From contig CM024759.1 in assembly GCA_014218235.1 (NCBI GenBank), positions 74,359,079 through 74,423,078 on the forward strand: DNA of 64,000 nucleotides. Reading direction: 5' to 3'. Shown in pieces: positions 48,401-60,500 of the stretch (within the stretch, counting starts at the first letter, position 1; each line of letters begins with the position of its first letter). This DNA is from Colocasia esculenta. Its lineage: Eukaryota; Streptophyta; Magnoliopsida; Alismatales; Araceae. The translations under genes and the position numbers were made by a program. The notes below the pieces were generated by a model, which made no database searches, was not told the DNA's origin, and saw only the letters and a list, made by a program, of their open reading frames with translations.

Positions 48401-50661
48401 CGCCTTAGGTTCATGTATAAATGGGTCCATACATTTGTTGACTACCATTTTTTATTTTACAGTAATGTGGTACCGTCCACTTTCAAAGATATGTATACAC
48501 GTAAATCTCTCTCTCTCTCTCTATATATATAGGTATTGGACATTGATTAGGCCTTGAAGCTGTTAACAGAATTAAGAATTCCTTCGGCTGTTTCTGGAGA
48601 GAATGGAGTAATGAAAATAGCAAGCCTACTTTGTGACAGCGTCTTGTTGCTAACAACCTGGAAATCACACTACGGCTTTGTGTAATCTTCACCATTTTTA
48701 AAAAAGGTAGGAACCAATTTAGAAAGGAGCAAATCTTTGTCGCTCAACATAACTTTCATAGTCCCATTACCTTATCATCACCTCCTTCGTGACAAAAATC
48801 TCTACATAGATAACAAAATTGGAGTCATTGGACATGACTGCTTTCCTTAAAGATAACTAAGATATTGCTTTCCTTTATCATACACAAGCGGTCTATGGTT
48901 TCTTGATGTCATGCACTTTTTTGTGCTCTTTGATTTACTTGAAATAGAATTTTCTTCTGCAAAACCAAAGGACAATTAACTTTGTTACATGTATTTGTGC
49001 ACCCATTTGGCTTGAAATAGAATCTGCAACAAAAGTTTTCGTAATCTAGCCAATCCTACTCTAACATGGTGTTCACTTCTCTCTTATTCCCTATAGTTAA
49101 TTTGGACATGGTAATGGCATTGGTTTTAGGTGAAGATTCTTGCAAACAAATGGAAAAAAGAGGCTCAGGATTCCTGATATCAAAGCTATGCATCCAGTGG
49201 ATGGGGCCTGAGGTTTTCTGGTTGTCCCTAAAGGAAGTGACAAGTTTTCATGCTGAGGAGGTTTACGGCGGCAATGGGCATCCTGTCTGAGGCTTGAGCT
49301 TCATATCTAACTGGGAGGGGATATCTGGAGTTTAATTAGAGATGGGAAACATTACAGTCGTAAGCTTTTGTTTAGAGGAAATAGGAGTTTATGGCATCTA
49401 CAAGGACCTGTTGTGGCTGATAAAAGATGTATTGGGGTGTAAAAGAATCATGGAAGAAGGCCTGGATGGATTGAGCTTATTATTGCAAATAAACTGCTTT
49501 TTGTGACAATTAGGATTTGATGGGTTGGTTATTGATTGCAAGACATTGTTTGCTGGAGACCTGTAGTTCCTAGGTAATGGAATGTTATGAGCCATGTAGG
49601 AGGAGAGAATTATCTGTAGGAAAAGGTTAGTTAGCAAGGGAGCAAATGCAAACTGGTATGGAGTTGTGATGGCATGAAGCTACAACTGTGTATAGAGGCC
49701 GAGTCAGAGATGAAATGGATAGTCTCTTATCAAAAAGTGAGAGAAAAGTCACTAAACTATATATCTAGGGCTTGGGACCATAACTTGAAAGGTGGCTTTT
49801 GGGGAGAAAACATTGCGGATTTAGCAAAATGGACTATACCTAACAGGGGTTGGATTGGGTCATAATAAACCATCCTTAGCATGCCAACATTGATGTTGGC
49901 CTTGATTGCTAAACAAAAAGGTTGAGAGAAATTCTTTAGTTTTACTATACAGCTCTTAAGCATTTTGAGTGTTTTGCACGTTGATCCATGTTTAATTGAA
50001 CCATATAGGTTGACTATTTGTGATGCGGTTTTTTCTGGTTATGAGATGGTTTAATTATGAATGGGCCACTTTAATGGGGTTGGATTGGGTCTGCATTATC
50101 TTGCCTTGAATGGGCCACTTTAATTTTCTTTTGCTTAGACGTGTAAATGAAAAAAAAAATTTATGACTGGGCGTATACCTATTAAGACCAATTACGCTAA
50201 ATGTGCTGACCCAAAAGCCTTTCCTTTGTAGGTCTTGTACTTGTATCCCTCTTTTACTTCATTCGCATATATGTATTCTAGTACTTTGGATCTCCTGCAT
50301 GTTGCATGTTTTTCACATTTATATTGTGTCCAGCGAAACTGGCTAGGCTGAAACAAGCAAAAGAGGAGGCTGACAAAGAAATTGCTGAATTCCGTGCCCA
50401 CATGGAAGCCGAATTTCAAAAGAAACTTGCAGAGGTAGGCATCTGTTCGTACTCTATGCAAATTTTTGGCTGCAAGAGATTCATTCATCTTTTACTTGTG
50501 CTGCTGCCTTGCAACAGACTAGTGGTTATTCTGGCTCAAATGTGAAGCGCCTTGAGCAAGAAACCGAAGCCAAGATCCAACATCTGAAGTCAGAAGCAGC
50601 AAGAATATCCCCTGATGTTGTCCAGATGCTGCTTACTCATGTAACAGCTGTGAAGCAATAG
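43555..50661 (+). CDS. VHA-G: V-type proton ATPase subunit G
   Basis: Subunit G is part of the peripheral stalk of the V-ATPase, joining the V1 ATPase head to the membrane V0 sector of vacuole and endomembranes. Coding exons are 43555-43642, 50334-50434 and 50518-50661, joined in phase with GT-AG introns to give 110 residues, the normal plant length. The protein starts MDSNRRQGGIQQLLAAEQEA, continues AKLARLKQAKEEADKEIAEF in the long charged helix, and ends with HVTAVKQ. The N-terminal half is strongly conserved in the family. The start is fixed by the family N-terminus and lies 7 bases after an acceptor, so the 5' UTR is split. The intron between coding exons 1 and 2 is 6.7 kb and full of transposon remains. 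A polyadenylation signal AATAAA lies at 50933-50938. Confidence 0.96.
43981..44071. repeat. Paired poly-G tracts with GATCGG-type repeats
   Basis: An 18-base G run (43981-43998) and a 15-base G run (44057-44071) lie inside a 43866-44105 block built of ATCGGCCGATCC / GGATTGGGATCGG words. The same words recur at about 45449-45535. Confidence 0.8.
44904..44935. repeat. (GA)n microsatellite
   Basis: An uninterrupted AG dinucleotide run inside the inverted-repeat element. Confidence 0.95.
45394..45447. repeat. (GA)n microsatellite with one interruption
   Basis: A GA run broken once by GG. Neighbouring sequence to 45660 is also GA-rich. Confidence 0.95.
45750..46320 (+). pseudogene. Captured fragment of a DUF668/PSI-family gene
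   Basis: One frame reads GDVEKKVKKME, stop, then ALYVAMEALLELEVGEVEA. A second frame from 45875 reads DVESLQRQICLQHNLVRQLR, then SLWYRSFDKVAKLMA and FTRISSVFGP. Plant PSI/DUF668 proteins (PSK SIMULATOR relatives) have the same sequence of features: a KVKKMER helix, an LYxEMExLxELE helix, then SLWNxSFDKVVxLMARAVC and ARICxVFGP. Further downstream an APPSNMLGG-like stretch may match the APPxTLGxAALALHYAN block. Stops and frame changes show it is non-functional. It is carried between the inverted repeats of 44562-46848, so it was probably captured. Confidence 0.6.
46849..50333 (+). other. Remainder of the large V-ATPase G intron
   Basis: This is mostly unrecognised, AT-moderate sequence. At about 47400-47480 a frame reads AAILWPIGKCRNQRRFRNEY, which resembles the LINE pol tail W-x-IWKxRNxRxF. 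It may be a second, older LINE remnant. A (CT)n(AT)n microsatellite lies at about 48508-48532. No host exon is seen. Confidence 0.4.
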
Positions 50662-50932
50662 CTTGACGCAGCCTTGCCTTCAGATGGTTAATGATATAAT
50701 TCTGCAACAACATGGGTTTTGCTTGATCATGAGAGGGAGCGGTTTAATAATTTGCTTGTTACATGTACTTCCTTCTGTGAATTTAAAGACTTTGCTTTTC
50801 CTCGGTGCAAAGTATCCAACTGTACTTTACATTTGCTTTGACCGTCAGATTCATGAAGGTACTGGACTTCAAAAGGTACCGAGATCAGTCTGGATTAATA
50901 AGCTAGTACGATTGCATTGTAGGCTCTGCATG

Positions 50933-50938
50933 AATAAA
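50933..50938 (+). terminator. Polyadenylation signal of the V-ATPase G gene
   Basis: AATAAA lies about 270 bases after the stop codon, followed by T-rich sequence. It is the first canonical signal in the 3' UTR. Confidence 0.55.
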
Positions 50939-50999
50939 TTTTTTACAGCTCGTGTTGCTGTTGATGCTGGAGCCTTGGGCCGCTCTCCCCTCTTAATAA

Positions 51000-52823
51000 G
51001 ATAGCTCGTGTTGTTATCCGAGAATTGATATTGTCTCATCCACACATCACATAGCTAAGCTCTATAGAGGAGAAGAGAAAGAGCTTGGGGACAACTAGTG
51101 GCAATCATAGACATTTAATGGTTGTTTGCCACGTCCAATTCTGGAAGCTGGAAGCCAATTCGAATGGCTGTCCGTAGAAACAATTCTTTTCCCAACGTGG
51201 CTCTTCCAATGGAGACGACGCCGTTTGGTAAACTTCACTTCTTATAGATTTGTTAAAACCATACACGTACTCTCTCCTATATTTCGCATGAGCCGAAAAC
51301 ATTCCTTTAAATGCTGTTCTGGACTGGTGCGTTGTGACTCTTCGGGTAGAATAATCTCGAATGTACCAAAGGTTTGGCAATCACCAAGCTCACAGTTTGA
51401 CGTTCTCGATCGTTCTCACCATTTATGTTGTTAGAGATTAAAAAAGAATATTGCAGTTCTAATGACGGTAGCGGTTCTTCTCATATTTACTGGAACTTAG
51501 CCTATCGTTGATTGGAAACTGGCTTGCATCATTCACCCACCGCCTTGAGATGATCAGAAGCCTCTTCAGACCTCCTCTCTCAAAGCAACAGGGTCTTCAG
51601 AAGGCAGGGCTGCGAGACTAACGCAGAGGGAATCATGTGTGGCCTTGGCAATAGTAGCTCCATTCTTTCTAGCACACCCTTCCGGACGGATTTAGCGGCA
51701 GCAAGGCAACAAATGTAAAGAATGGATGGTGATGGCGATGTGATGTCCACTTATTAGTCCAGTGAGAAGGCGACAACCAAACCCTTGCATGAACAGGCAT
51801 GATCCTAGCCTTCAACCATGGACATGGAGACGCTCTCTTCCACTGTCTGGTAGGAACTTGGAAGATGACAGGACATGACATTTAAAGGTCCTCCTGAGTG
51901 ATCACTCACTCAGGGACTGTCCTGATGCTCTTCTCACAGTGGTCCTTGGATTGGATGTTGAGCTTTTGCTGCGGTCGTCTTTGCCTTCCACCTTGCCTGA
52001 GCTCATTGGCAATGCGCCCTTCTTTCCATCTTGGAAGTCCCTTTTACTCGCATGAAAGAAGAATAAAGAAAAAGCGGAGGCTGCGGATGACAAACGCAGT
52101 CTCCCAACCGACCTCTTTTACATGCTTCTCTCTTAAGCAACGTCCTGGCTTTTGAAAGAGCTGCCATAATGATTCTAGGATGATGTTTTGATATAACTTT
52201 AAGGACTCCCCTACGTGAATGCATCATATTTAAATTTATACTCGTGTCTTTCAACAGTTATTGGAAATACCTCTGAAGAGTCAATACCTCCACATGGTTG
52301 CAGTTAATTCACACGATTATTTCAGTTTGATTAACGATTAGTATGTTGCCCTCATTACAATGATCAGTATTCTTACTTGATGATATCAGGACTTTAAGCT
52401 AATGTAATCTTATTTCACATTTAGAGCATGTTTGGTATTAAAATAGACTGGAGATAGAGTGAGAATTTCTTCAAATCTCTATCTCCGATCTATCTTAATA
52501 CTAAATACATCTTTAGGATTTATTTGACAACCTTCTAAACCTCCCACAGATAAGGTAAATATAAATAGGTTAACCAGGGTTAAAAACATTTTGCTTTGAT
52601 GCAAGACAGATAACTACGGATAACTCCATGTTAACTTTAGCAGAGGGTTTTTCCTATGTTAAGTTACCTGGACTTACTAAGGGTAAGTCCGGATAACTTG
52701 CAGATAACCTACCTGTATTTCCAAATTGAAGAGGGTCTTACTTGGACTGTTAAACCCATTATATAAAAAATTAGCAGGTTGCCAATGACGTTCTCACGAC
52801 GCCTTCTAGGAATATTCGTTGTG
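51000..52823. other. Intergenic region, no recognised gene
   Basis: Short open frames occur on both strands (for example 52003-52254 on the minus strand), but none shows a recognisable domain, codon pattern or splice structure. I see no transposon ends. Confidence 0.45.
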
Positions 52824-53002
52824 GTTAATTGACGTTTTTTTTTTTTGATAACGAGGAAATCTTGTCCCGTGTGATTTTGTGGGCTCAGAGATTGGTGTTC
52901 GTGAACTCCAAGATTCAGGATTTAACAGCTCCTACTTTCTGTGTATCCGTATTGCTCTTATCTCACTTGACCGAAAAAACTCCGAATTTGTTAATTGACG
53001 TT
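52824..53002 (-). mobile_element. Retroposon (poly-A, minus strand) with exact 13-bp target duplication
   Basis: The body is 52837-52989. GTTAATTGACGTT stands at 52824-52836 and again at 52990-53002. The 52837 end is poly-T on the + strand, so the insert is a minus-strand transcript with a poly-A tail. Its last ~85 bases (AGTTCACGAACACCAATCTC, then CACAAAATCACACGGGAC and a CTCGTTA block) match the SINE-like element at 58268-58469. Its head is different. It could be a 5'-truncated LINE, a SINE or a retrocopy. Confidence 0.8.
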
Positions 53003-56000
53003 CTAGACTTTCTGTATATAATAATCACAGCTTAAAAGTCTCTTATTAGAGTGTATACACACAGGCGCGCGCGCTCACACACACACCAACAAGCTAAAAA
53101 ATGAACATGCAAATTCAGAAAAATAAAATTTTCTCTACAAATTTTGGGAAGATTTTTTGTTTCTCCCAAAAAGTGGACTGTTTCGTCTTATTTTCTGGAA
53201 CTCCGAATATAACGATGGTAAACACCGTTTCCCCATTTTGCTTAGCCCATCAAAGGGTTGTGTGGCCACCGTATTTTTATGCTGCATGAGATGATAAATT
53301 TTACAGTGTTTTTACGGAGTTCTACATCAAGTCGAATAATTCCCAGAATAAAAACGCTTCCATTGTAAATGGAGAAAGGCAAGCACCATAGATATCAGAG
53401 TTCCAATCTTATTTTCTAACTTGTAAAAGAAAGGTGGAGGATAGCATTTGAAGGGTGAGCTTTGCTTCGGCAAGTTATCGAAGATGAGAAATATTTATTA
53501 CAAGACATATTTTGTAATAAAATTGATGTGGATTATTTGAAAATAATTTTATTAATTAAGAGATTGATAAGATCTTTCTCTCTCTCTCTCTCTCAACTCA
53601 TAAGATTATTTGTCTTGACATGGACCAAGTCATTAAAGGCGTCGATTTTGGAGGACACATCTCATGGGTCAACATGGTAGCTACCTGATCATGTCCATGG
53701 AATCAGGTTCGCTTTGGATCAGATCTGATATATATCCTGACAGTCTAAATTTGTTAATGTTAAATTCGAACCTAGAATTTTTGGACCTTGTAGTACTTAA
53801 TGCTAAGACTCATTTCGCCCTCATCATCTTTCCCTACTCTCCAGTACTTCAAATTTATGTTCAAGTTATAATTGGATGCATTATATGTACCTAGGTAGAA
53901 TGTGCCGCCTAATGCAAGATGCCACTTCTCTCATCTCAAATCTCATTCCAAATCCCCCACATGGCTTTATATATTGTCTCACTTTTAATGCATCTTGATG
54001 TCAATGTGTCAGCATGTGGCTCCACTTCTCCTAAAAAGAAATGATACAAATTAATGTTCTAAAATTTATCTGATTTTCTAGAGCGTCTTGGGTGCTTCTA
54101 TAGTATTTTTTTTTAGTGTTAGGTTCGGTGGCTTAATTTTTAAAATTGTACAGACACGTCTTGAGTTCAAAATATAAGACATACGTTTAAATTTTGACTA
54201 TTTACAGTTCTTGAGAAAACTTCTTTATAAACTTGATAAATCTGGATATTAAACTCCGCTCACCTGATGTACGATAGACCACTCTCGGTGTACCCTATAC
54301 TCCTTTTTAACCATATTTCATTACATGTTTATGTTGTTTAATCCGCATGTTTTGTACTCCTAAGATTGTTTTTTGGTTCTTGAGAGCACAAAACAGTTAT
54401 TTGGAGGATCTTCATGACACCGAAGAGCATGTTAGCTGTTCTCTAGAGAACTTTCTGCTCTAGATGTGTTTTGAAATATCCCTGAGAGCACAAAAGTCCT
54501 CTAAAACTCCTCCAGATCAGAGCTGGTAGTTGCTCTCCAGAATACTTTTGTGCTCTCAAGAGCACAGGAATGATTTGGAGCATCTACATGATCTTTAGAG
54601 TACAAACTTGATAGCATGCATCTACATATATATCTTGAAGGAGTGACACATTATGAGAGCATCAGAGGTGTAGCTACATTTTTTTGTTTAACTCGAAAGC
54701 ACTCTATATCTATATGCTCTCAAGAGCAACTAGACGAGCCCATGGGAAGGAGGATTTTATTTTATTTTGGAGGCAAATAAATACATGCTAACATTAATGC
54801 ACCAAGATCAGGACTAGAGTCCTTATTGAAGCCTTAACGCCCTCGTTTTTGCTCACTTTCTTTTGGGCATATTGTCACATGAAGATTAGTATAAGCTGAT
54901 CTTGGAGACATTTCCCCATTGTTAAGTTGTCGTCTCAGCCCAAGCTGTGCTTACACACCTTGACCTGCATATACGTACATCATTCTGCATGAGCCACTCA
55001 ATGGCGTGTCAACACTATGCTACTTTACATGGGTCTCAAAGAGATCCGAATGACCAACTATAAATAAGTAAAAAAAGTCTATCCAATTATTAAGTTCTTC
55101 TAAAGCATGTCTTGCGGAATGTCACAAGTGATATTTAGCTTACGTTATTAATATCTACACTTGTAAATAAGTATGTCTCATGATATCCATCCCATCATAA
55201 TGGCAGTAATCTTGAAGCTTTCCAAGTGCATGCACCACTCATAAAGTGGGGTTTCTTATCAACCAGCTCCATGTTAAGTATGGAGGTGGGTGAACGAACG
55301 TGAACATATACAGAATCTCATCCTGCTACCCTGTTATTTCAACACTTATATTAATTATTTATCATTGAAAGGCTCGGGCCTTCCTGCATATTGGCTGCCT
55401 AAGGGCCAAAGGATCCCCTCTCATCACGCCATGCCAGAATCTATCTCCCTTCGATCTCTAACCTCCTGTGGGCTTATTTTTTTGAGAAGGATGTAACGCA
55501 CATCATTTAGTGGGCATAAAATGGATACATCTAATGAGGTTGTGTCATTTTAGAGATTGAGGTATTTAATATAGGGCAAATTAATTATCAATCTTTGACT
55601 GTGTTAATTGAGGAAGTATTTGCTACAATATTATAACAAGAGATAATATTTAGTATAATAAATTATAATTTTATTAGGGACTAAAAAAATAAATCAAATA
55701 TTGATAAATTTTTTTAATTAATTTATCATTTAATAATCCCTAATTTCAATTTTTTTAACTCTAAAGAATTGAAATAACACATATTTATTGAGTGTAAATA
55801 TATACTATTTTTTTTATTTACCCCACTTATTACTCTCCCAAGTTGCCCGCCCCAAGTACATAGGGCAGACCCCGCAGCCACGGACAGGCTAGTAAGACTT
55901 TCTCATCTTGTTCTATAGAAACATTTTCCAACTGAAATGAACAAATAAGTCATTAAAAAAAGAAATTTTTTTTTTTTCATATATACTCTTGTTAAAAGTA

Positions 56001-57152
56001 TAATTAGGTCATAGTCTATCTTATTTTATATTTACATTAAAAACTCTATTAGATAATTTTTTTTCACCAAAAATGTTGTTGTCACTAGCTTGAGCTATAG
56101 ATTATACTTGAAATATTCTTTTACTAGCTATTATTTTAGTGACTGTAAGATATTTTTATCCCATAAAATTAATAAACTCTTTTATTGTGATGGGTGGATA
56201 TTATGATCCATTCTAATGGATAAAGTTATTATGTGCATTTTCATTAATGATAATTTCTAATAGTTCTATCAAGGTTGAGAGTCTTATCAGCAAGGTTTCT
56301 AGTGCCGAAAGAAAAGTATCCAATAAGAGTTTTAGTGCAAATATAAAAATAAAATAGATTATAACCCAGTTATACTTTTTAACCGAGATATATATGTAAA
56401 AAATATTAGTAACAAGATTGAAATTGTTTTTCATCCTTAATTTATTATTTATAATTCTTAACTATTACTTATCTTCTCTTAATATTTAAAAATAATAATT
56501 AATAAATTAAAGATGACAAAAACCTTTCACGCGAGAAATGGCACAAAAATCTAAATACTCTTACATGAATGATAACTATGTGCCTCCTAATTATGCACTT
56601 CCTTCTCTCGTAGTGCCTTATTTAAAGAAACATACATAGATTCCTATGCACGTGTTGGACGTAAGGTTTGTCTTACTGTTGTAATATTAATTATACTGTG
56701 TTAGGATGTTCATGAGCTCTAATACGATCGGTACAATAAAATTAGTTGGTCGATTTTTTTTTTTTACAGTCTACTATTTTTTTTAGGGAGCATCTCTAGA
56801 TACCCAATAGATCAAATTAAATACAAATTGATAGACTAATTTTTCTTTCTCTGTCGATTAATTTCTATCAAAGTGATGTTCAAATCTCATAATTTATTTG
56901 ATCTTGAAAAAAAAAATTGATCGATTGATTTAAATTTTTCGATCCATCGATATAATATAAATCTAACCATATCATATCACGAAAAAAAATATGATAAAAT
57001 CGATCTACGCAATGCAACACGGTCAATTTTGATTGACAACAGCAGCTCAATTCCTCTGAACACCCGTCTTTCCTTTCTTACTCAGTGTCTATCCCTTAAC
57101 TTCTGATGTGGACTTCGTATGTCCTCAACTGATCATTCAACACTCACATACG
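53003..57152. other. AT-rich intergenic region between V-ATPase G and the TDP2-like gene
   Basis: No coding gene is recognised. Low-complexity runs include GCGCGCGC/CACACACA near 53065 and (TC)n near 53576. At 54375-54730 the word TTGAGAGCACA and its complement recur several times (see findings). The rest is plain AT-rich sequence. Confidence 0.5.
54480..54560. repeat. Inverted repeat around TGAGAGCACAAAAGT
   Basis: TGAGAGCACAAAAGT near 54482 pairs with ACTTTTGTGCTCTCA near 54544. A related TTGAGAGCACAAAA lies at about 54379 and CTCTCAAGAGCA at about 54718. It may be a decayed MITE-like structure. Confidence 0.5.
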
Positions 57153-57332
57153 CGTAACACCAGGGGCGGACCCACGTTAATGGTGGGGGTGGCCATGCCC
57201 CCCCCCCACACCATTTTGGCTCTCTTTATTTTTTTTTAAATTTAAATTGACCCCCCTTATATTTCATCCTATAATACTTTTTTACTTCGACTCCCCCTTA
57301 TGTTTTATCATGCGTCCGCCCCTACGTAACAC
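57153..57332. mobile_element. hAT MITE (164 bp) with exact 8-bp target duplication
   Basis: The body is 57161-57324. The flanking 8-mer CGTAACAC occurs at 57153-57160 and 57325-57332. The ends are CAGGGGCGGAC and GTCCGCCCCTA, inverted repeats at 10 of 11 bases and typical of plant hAT MITEs. There is no coding capacity. It lies less than 300 bp upstream of the TDP2-like start codon. Confidence 0.88.
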
Positions 57333-57364
57333 AGTTCTTTACAGGGGAGAGAAAGAGAAGAAGG

Positions 57365-57395
<31 letters not shown>

Positions 57396-57398
<3 letters not shown>

Positions 57399-57432
57399 CC
57401 CCCCCCGCCACTCCACTTTGGCTCCGAGGACT

Positions 57433-57469
<37 letters not shown>

Positions 57470-57533
57470 CCACTCCACTTTGGCTCCGAGGACTTCCCCC
57501 CCCCCCGCCACTCCACTTTGGCTCCGAGGACTT
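57396..57533 (+). repeat. 27-bp minisatellite separated by poly-C runs
   Basis: Three exact copies of a 27-base unit (GCCACTCCACTTTGGCTCCG plus AGGACTT) begin at 57407, 57469 and 57507. They are preceded by C runs of 11, 35 and 11 bases. A (CT)n run lies just upstream (about 57366-57395). The block lies in the leader or promoter of the TDP2-like gene. Confidence 0.93.
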
Positions 57534-57536
57534 TAT

Positions 57537-57549
57537 ACCCATATATATC
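57537..57549 (+). promoter_or_regulatory. TATA-like motif before the TDP2-like gene
   Basis: CCCATATATATCC lies about 50 bases upstream of the ATG at 57596, just after the last minisatellite unit. It is a candidate TATA box and would imply a very short leader. Confidence 0.35.
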
Positions 57550-57595
57550 CCAAACACCCACCCTTTCCCTCCAATCCGCAAGCAGGAGAGGAACA

Positions 57596-60500
57596 ATGGG
57601 TAACACCCATTCCCAAACCCTGGCCATAGAGGAAGAGGAGCAGAAGGAGACCGTCGCTTCAGGCTCCAGTACTTCCGGCCTCAACATGCTGAAGGCCAGC
57701 GCCGCGGTGGCCGGAATGGCGCTTCTGGCATGGGGATCTTGGCGCCTCCTCTTCGGAGCTGCAGCAGACAGTACTGATGAAGATGAGGAGAAGAGGATCC
57801 GAGTAGGTGAGAGGTTAAAGGGTAACAGTACCGGTGGCAGTGGCCGCAGGTTGCAGATATCGGAAGGCTTGGGCCAGATGTGTTCATCCCACGGTTCCGG
57901 CAGACTGTGGACCTCTCCATATTCGGGTGAGTAAACTTGCGCCATCCGCAGCATTGAAGAAATTCATATGAAAGATGTATCTTAGAGCTTGCCCTGATGT
58001 GCTGTTCTTAATTTACTCCTGTTCTTGTGGCCTTAATTCCCATGATCCATGACAACTGCTCGACTGCTCCTGCAAAAAATGCAAAAAAAACGCTTCTGTG
58101 AATCAACTTAATTCACAATATCATTGCTCAAGAATGACAAGAAAGTATTACTGTTCCTCAGGACTGACATATGGGTTAGGGGGGACGGAATGCCATGCGC
58201 ATACTTAATTTGTTCCATGAAGCATGGAACAAACGATCCTCGTATGGTGATAAGCAGTAGGCAATGGTTGAGGACCCTGGTAATTGGTCGATCGATTAAA
58301 ATTCTTGCTTAAAAATAGGAGGCCCGAGTTCGATTCTTGAGAGGAGGGTTTACCTAATTAACATGTAATTCTTGAGATTGTAAGTTCTGATCTTGAAGTT
58401 CACGAACACCAATCTCTGAATCCACAAAATCACACGGGACGAGATTTTCTCGTTACCAAAAAAAAAAAGAGTAGGCAATGGCTTCTTAATAGCAGCAACA
58501 GCAACAACAACAACAAATACAACTTATGTCCTCCTCTTTCTATATATAGATGATGTACGTAGCTTATTAGCTCCCATTGCACCGGGTGAATTCTTAGAGG
58601 ATTCTAACCCGTAACGAGAACGGCATAGTTCTTAGAAATGTGCAACCCTTTGCGATGGATAGCATAACCATAAATAATATTAGAGACGTAACATTTACGA
58701 AAAGTATCTTGTAGAGTTTTGCTGCAATAGCATCTGCGGCGTATCTTATCGGTTTTCTTTTATTTATTTATATATATAGCCCCCTTTGTGTAACTTTACT
58801 AAGACTATGATATAGATGAATGCCCGGATGCTGCTTTATCTTTTTCGTTTTTGTAAAGTATGGACAACCATTTAAGAATAGTGTTCGCGATCCAGGATCT
58901 GCCCACAGTGTTCTAAAGATTTTGAGCTACAACGTTTGGTCTGAAGATATTATGTTGCAAGACAGAATGGACGCAATTGGTGACCTAATCCAGGAACACT
59001 CTCCAGACCTCATTTGCTTCCAGGTCCGTTGCAGTTCTCTATATCCATATCGCTTTGTTTTGTGGCCAAAAGAAGTGGCCGGCCGGACTTCCAAAGCCGC
59101 ACAAGCAGTACGTAATTCCTTAATTAGCTCCGATCTTGCAGGAGGTCACCCCAGAAATATATGAAATATTCGAAAATTCTAACTGGTGGGAAGCCTATAG
59201 CTCTTCAGTACCACCGGAAGGGGCTTACAAGAGAAAATATTTCTGCATGCAGGTTTGATGCTTAATCTTGGTTCTCATGTTTTGTGGACTAAGTCTAAAT
59301 ATTAGCATGCATTGGTAATATTTATATCCTCATTTCTTTCTCTCCCTCGTCCAAGTTTGACAATTTTGATGTATATATCTACGGAGAAATATTTAATGTA
59401 CATCTTTTGACGTATATTAAATAAACATGTTTTATGGAGATGTGTCATCTTAAATAACTAGGGATGAGATATATAATATACCCTCGTTCTTGAAACACTT
59501 TTATATATAAAATATGCACAATTTAATATATATAAAAAAATATACGCTACATATCTCTCTACATATAATTGTTAATGTATATATACAAAAGTTCCAAGGT
59601 GTGTTACTGACAAAGCGGAGATTTTAGGTACCAATTGGGCTGCCATGTTCTAGGAACTTGTATAGCTAGCCCATGATCCTGTTCATGCCATGCGGCTACC
59701 ACGTTACAGAAAGTTGCGGTCAGGTCCCATCCACCGAAAGTCCCAAGCTTTCTTTTGCTTCGCCAATGAAAATTCTCAGCTTTTATCGATCTCTCCCGAT
59801 CAGTTATCAGCTTTTATTTCACAATTCAGTGGATCTACTTGTATATAATCGTCTCTACATATCTACAAAAATTTCCAGTAGTCTGACAAAGCGGAGATTT
59901 GGGGTGTCTATACTCTATATATAGGCTGCCATGTTATTGAAACTTGTATAACCTTTGTCATGTTCATGGTACCAATAGGCTGCATGCTACAGAAACTTGC
60001 AGGCAGTTCCCATCTACTAAAACTCCCAAGGTTTCTTTTCCCCCCTTCTTTTTACTTTGCCTACGAAAACTCTCAGCTTTTATCCTCCCAATTAGTATGA
60101 CTCGTACGGGATAAACATCACCATACAAAAACTATGGAATATATACTAGACTATATATGGAAGAATACACACGTAATTTTCCTTTTTCATTTGTAATCTT
60201 GGTCTCTTCAACGTGATGAACGAGGCCTTAATTCTGTGTTAATCTTCCTTTATATATAGTGGTAAACTAATTGATACAATAAGGACGACATTTTACATAT
60301 ATACATAAGTGAAACTTTATGAAAACTGGTACCGTCAAATTTGATTAATCCTCCATTAATGCTATGCGTACAGCTGAGTAAACTGCCTGCAACTTTCTCC
60401 CAAAAGCGCATCGGCCTCCCGAGCACGGAAAGGGAGCTGTGCATAGCCGAAGTTGACGTTGGAGCGGGGAAGAGCCTGACCGTCGCGACCGTCCACCTCG

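Noticed and set aside
51669..52254. Short minus-strand frames that might be exons of an extra gene
   Set aside because: No domain, no consistent splice sites and no start or stop structure could be found.
54120..54290. SINE-like segment with tRNA-type boxes (GGTTCGGTGGCTTAA...TTGAGTTCAAAA)
   Set aside because: The box matches are weak, and no poly-A tail or target duplication was found.
57322..57954. 210-residue minus-strand Gly-rich frame over the TDP2 leader
   Set aside because: It is created by the poly-G run and the 27-bp repeat, opposite a supported exon.
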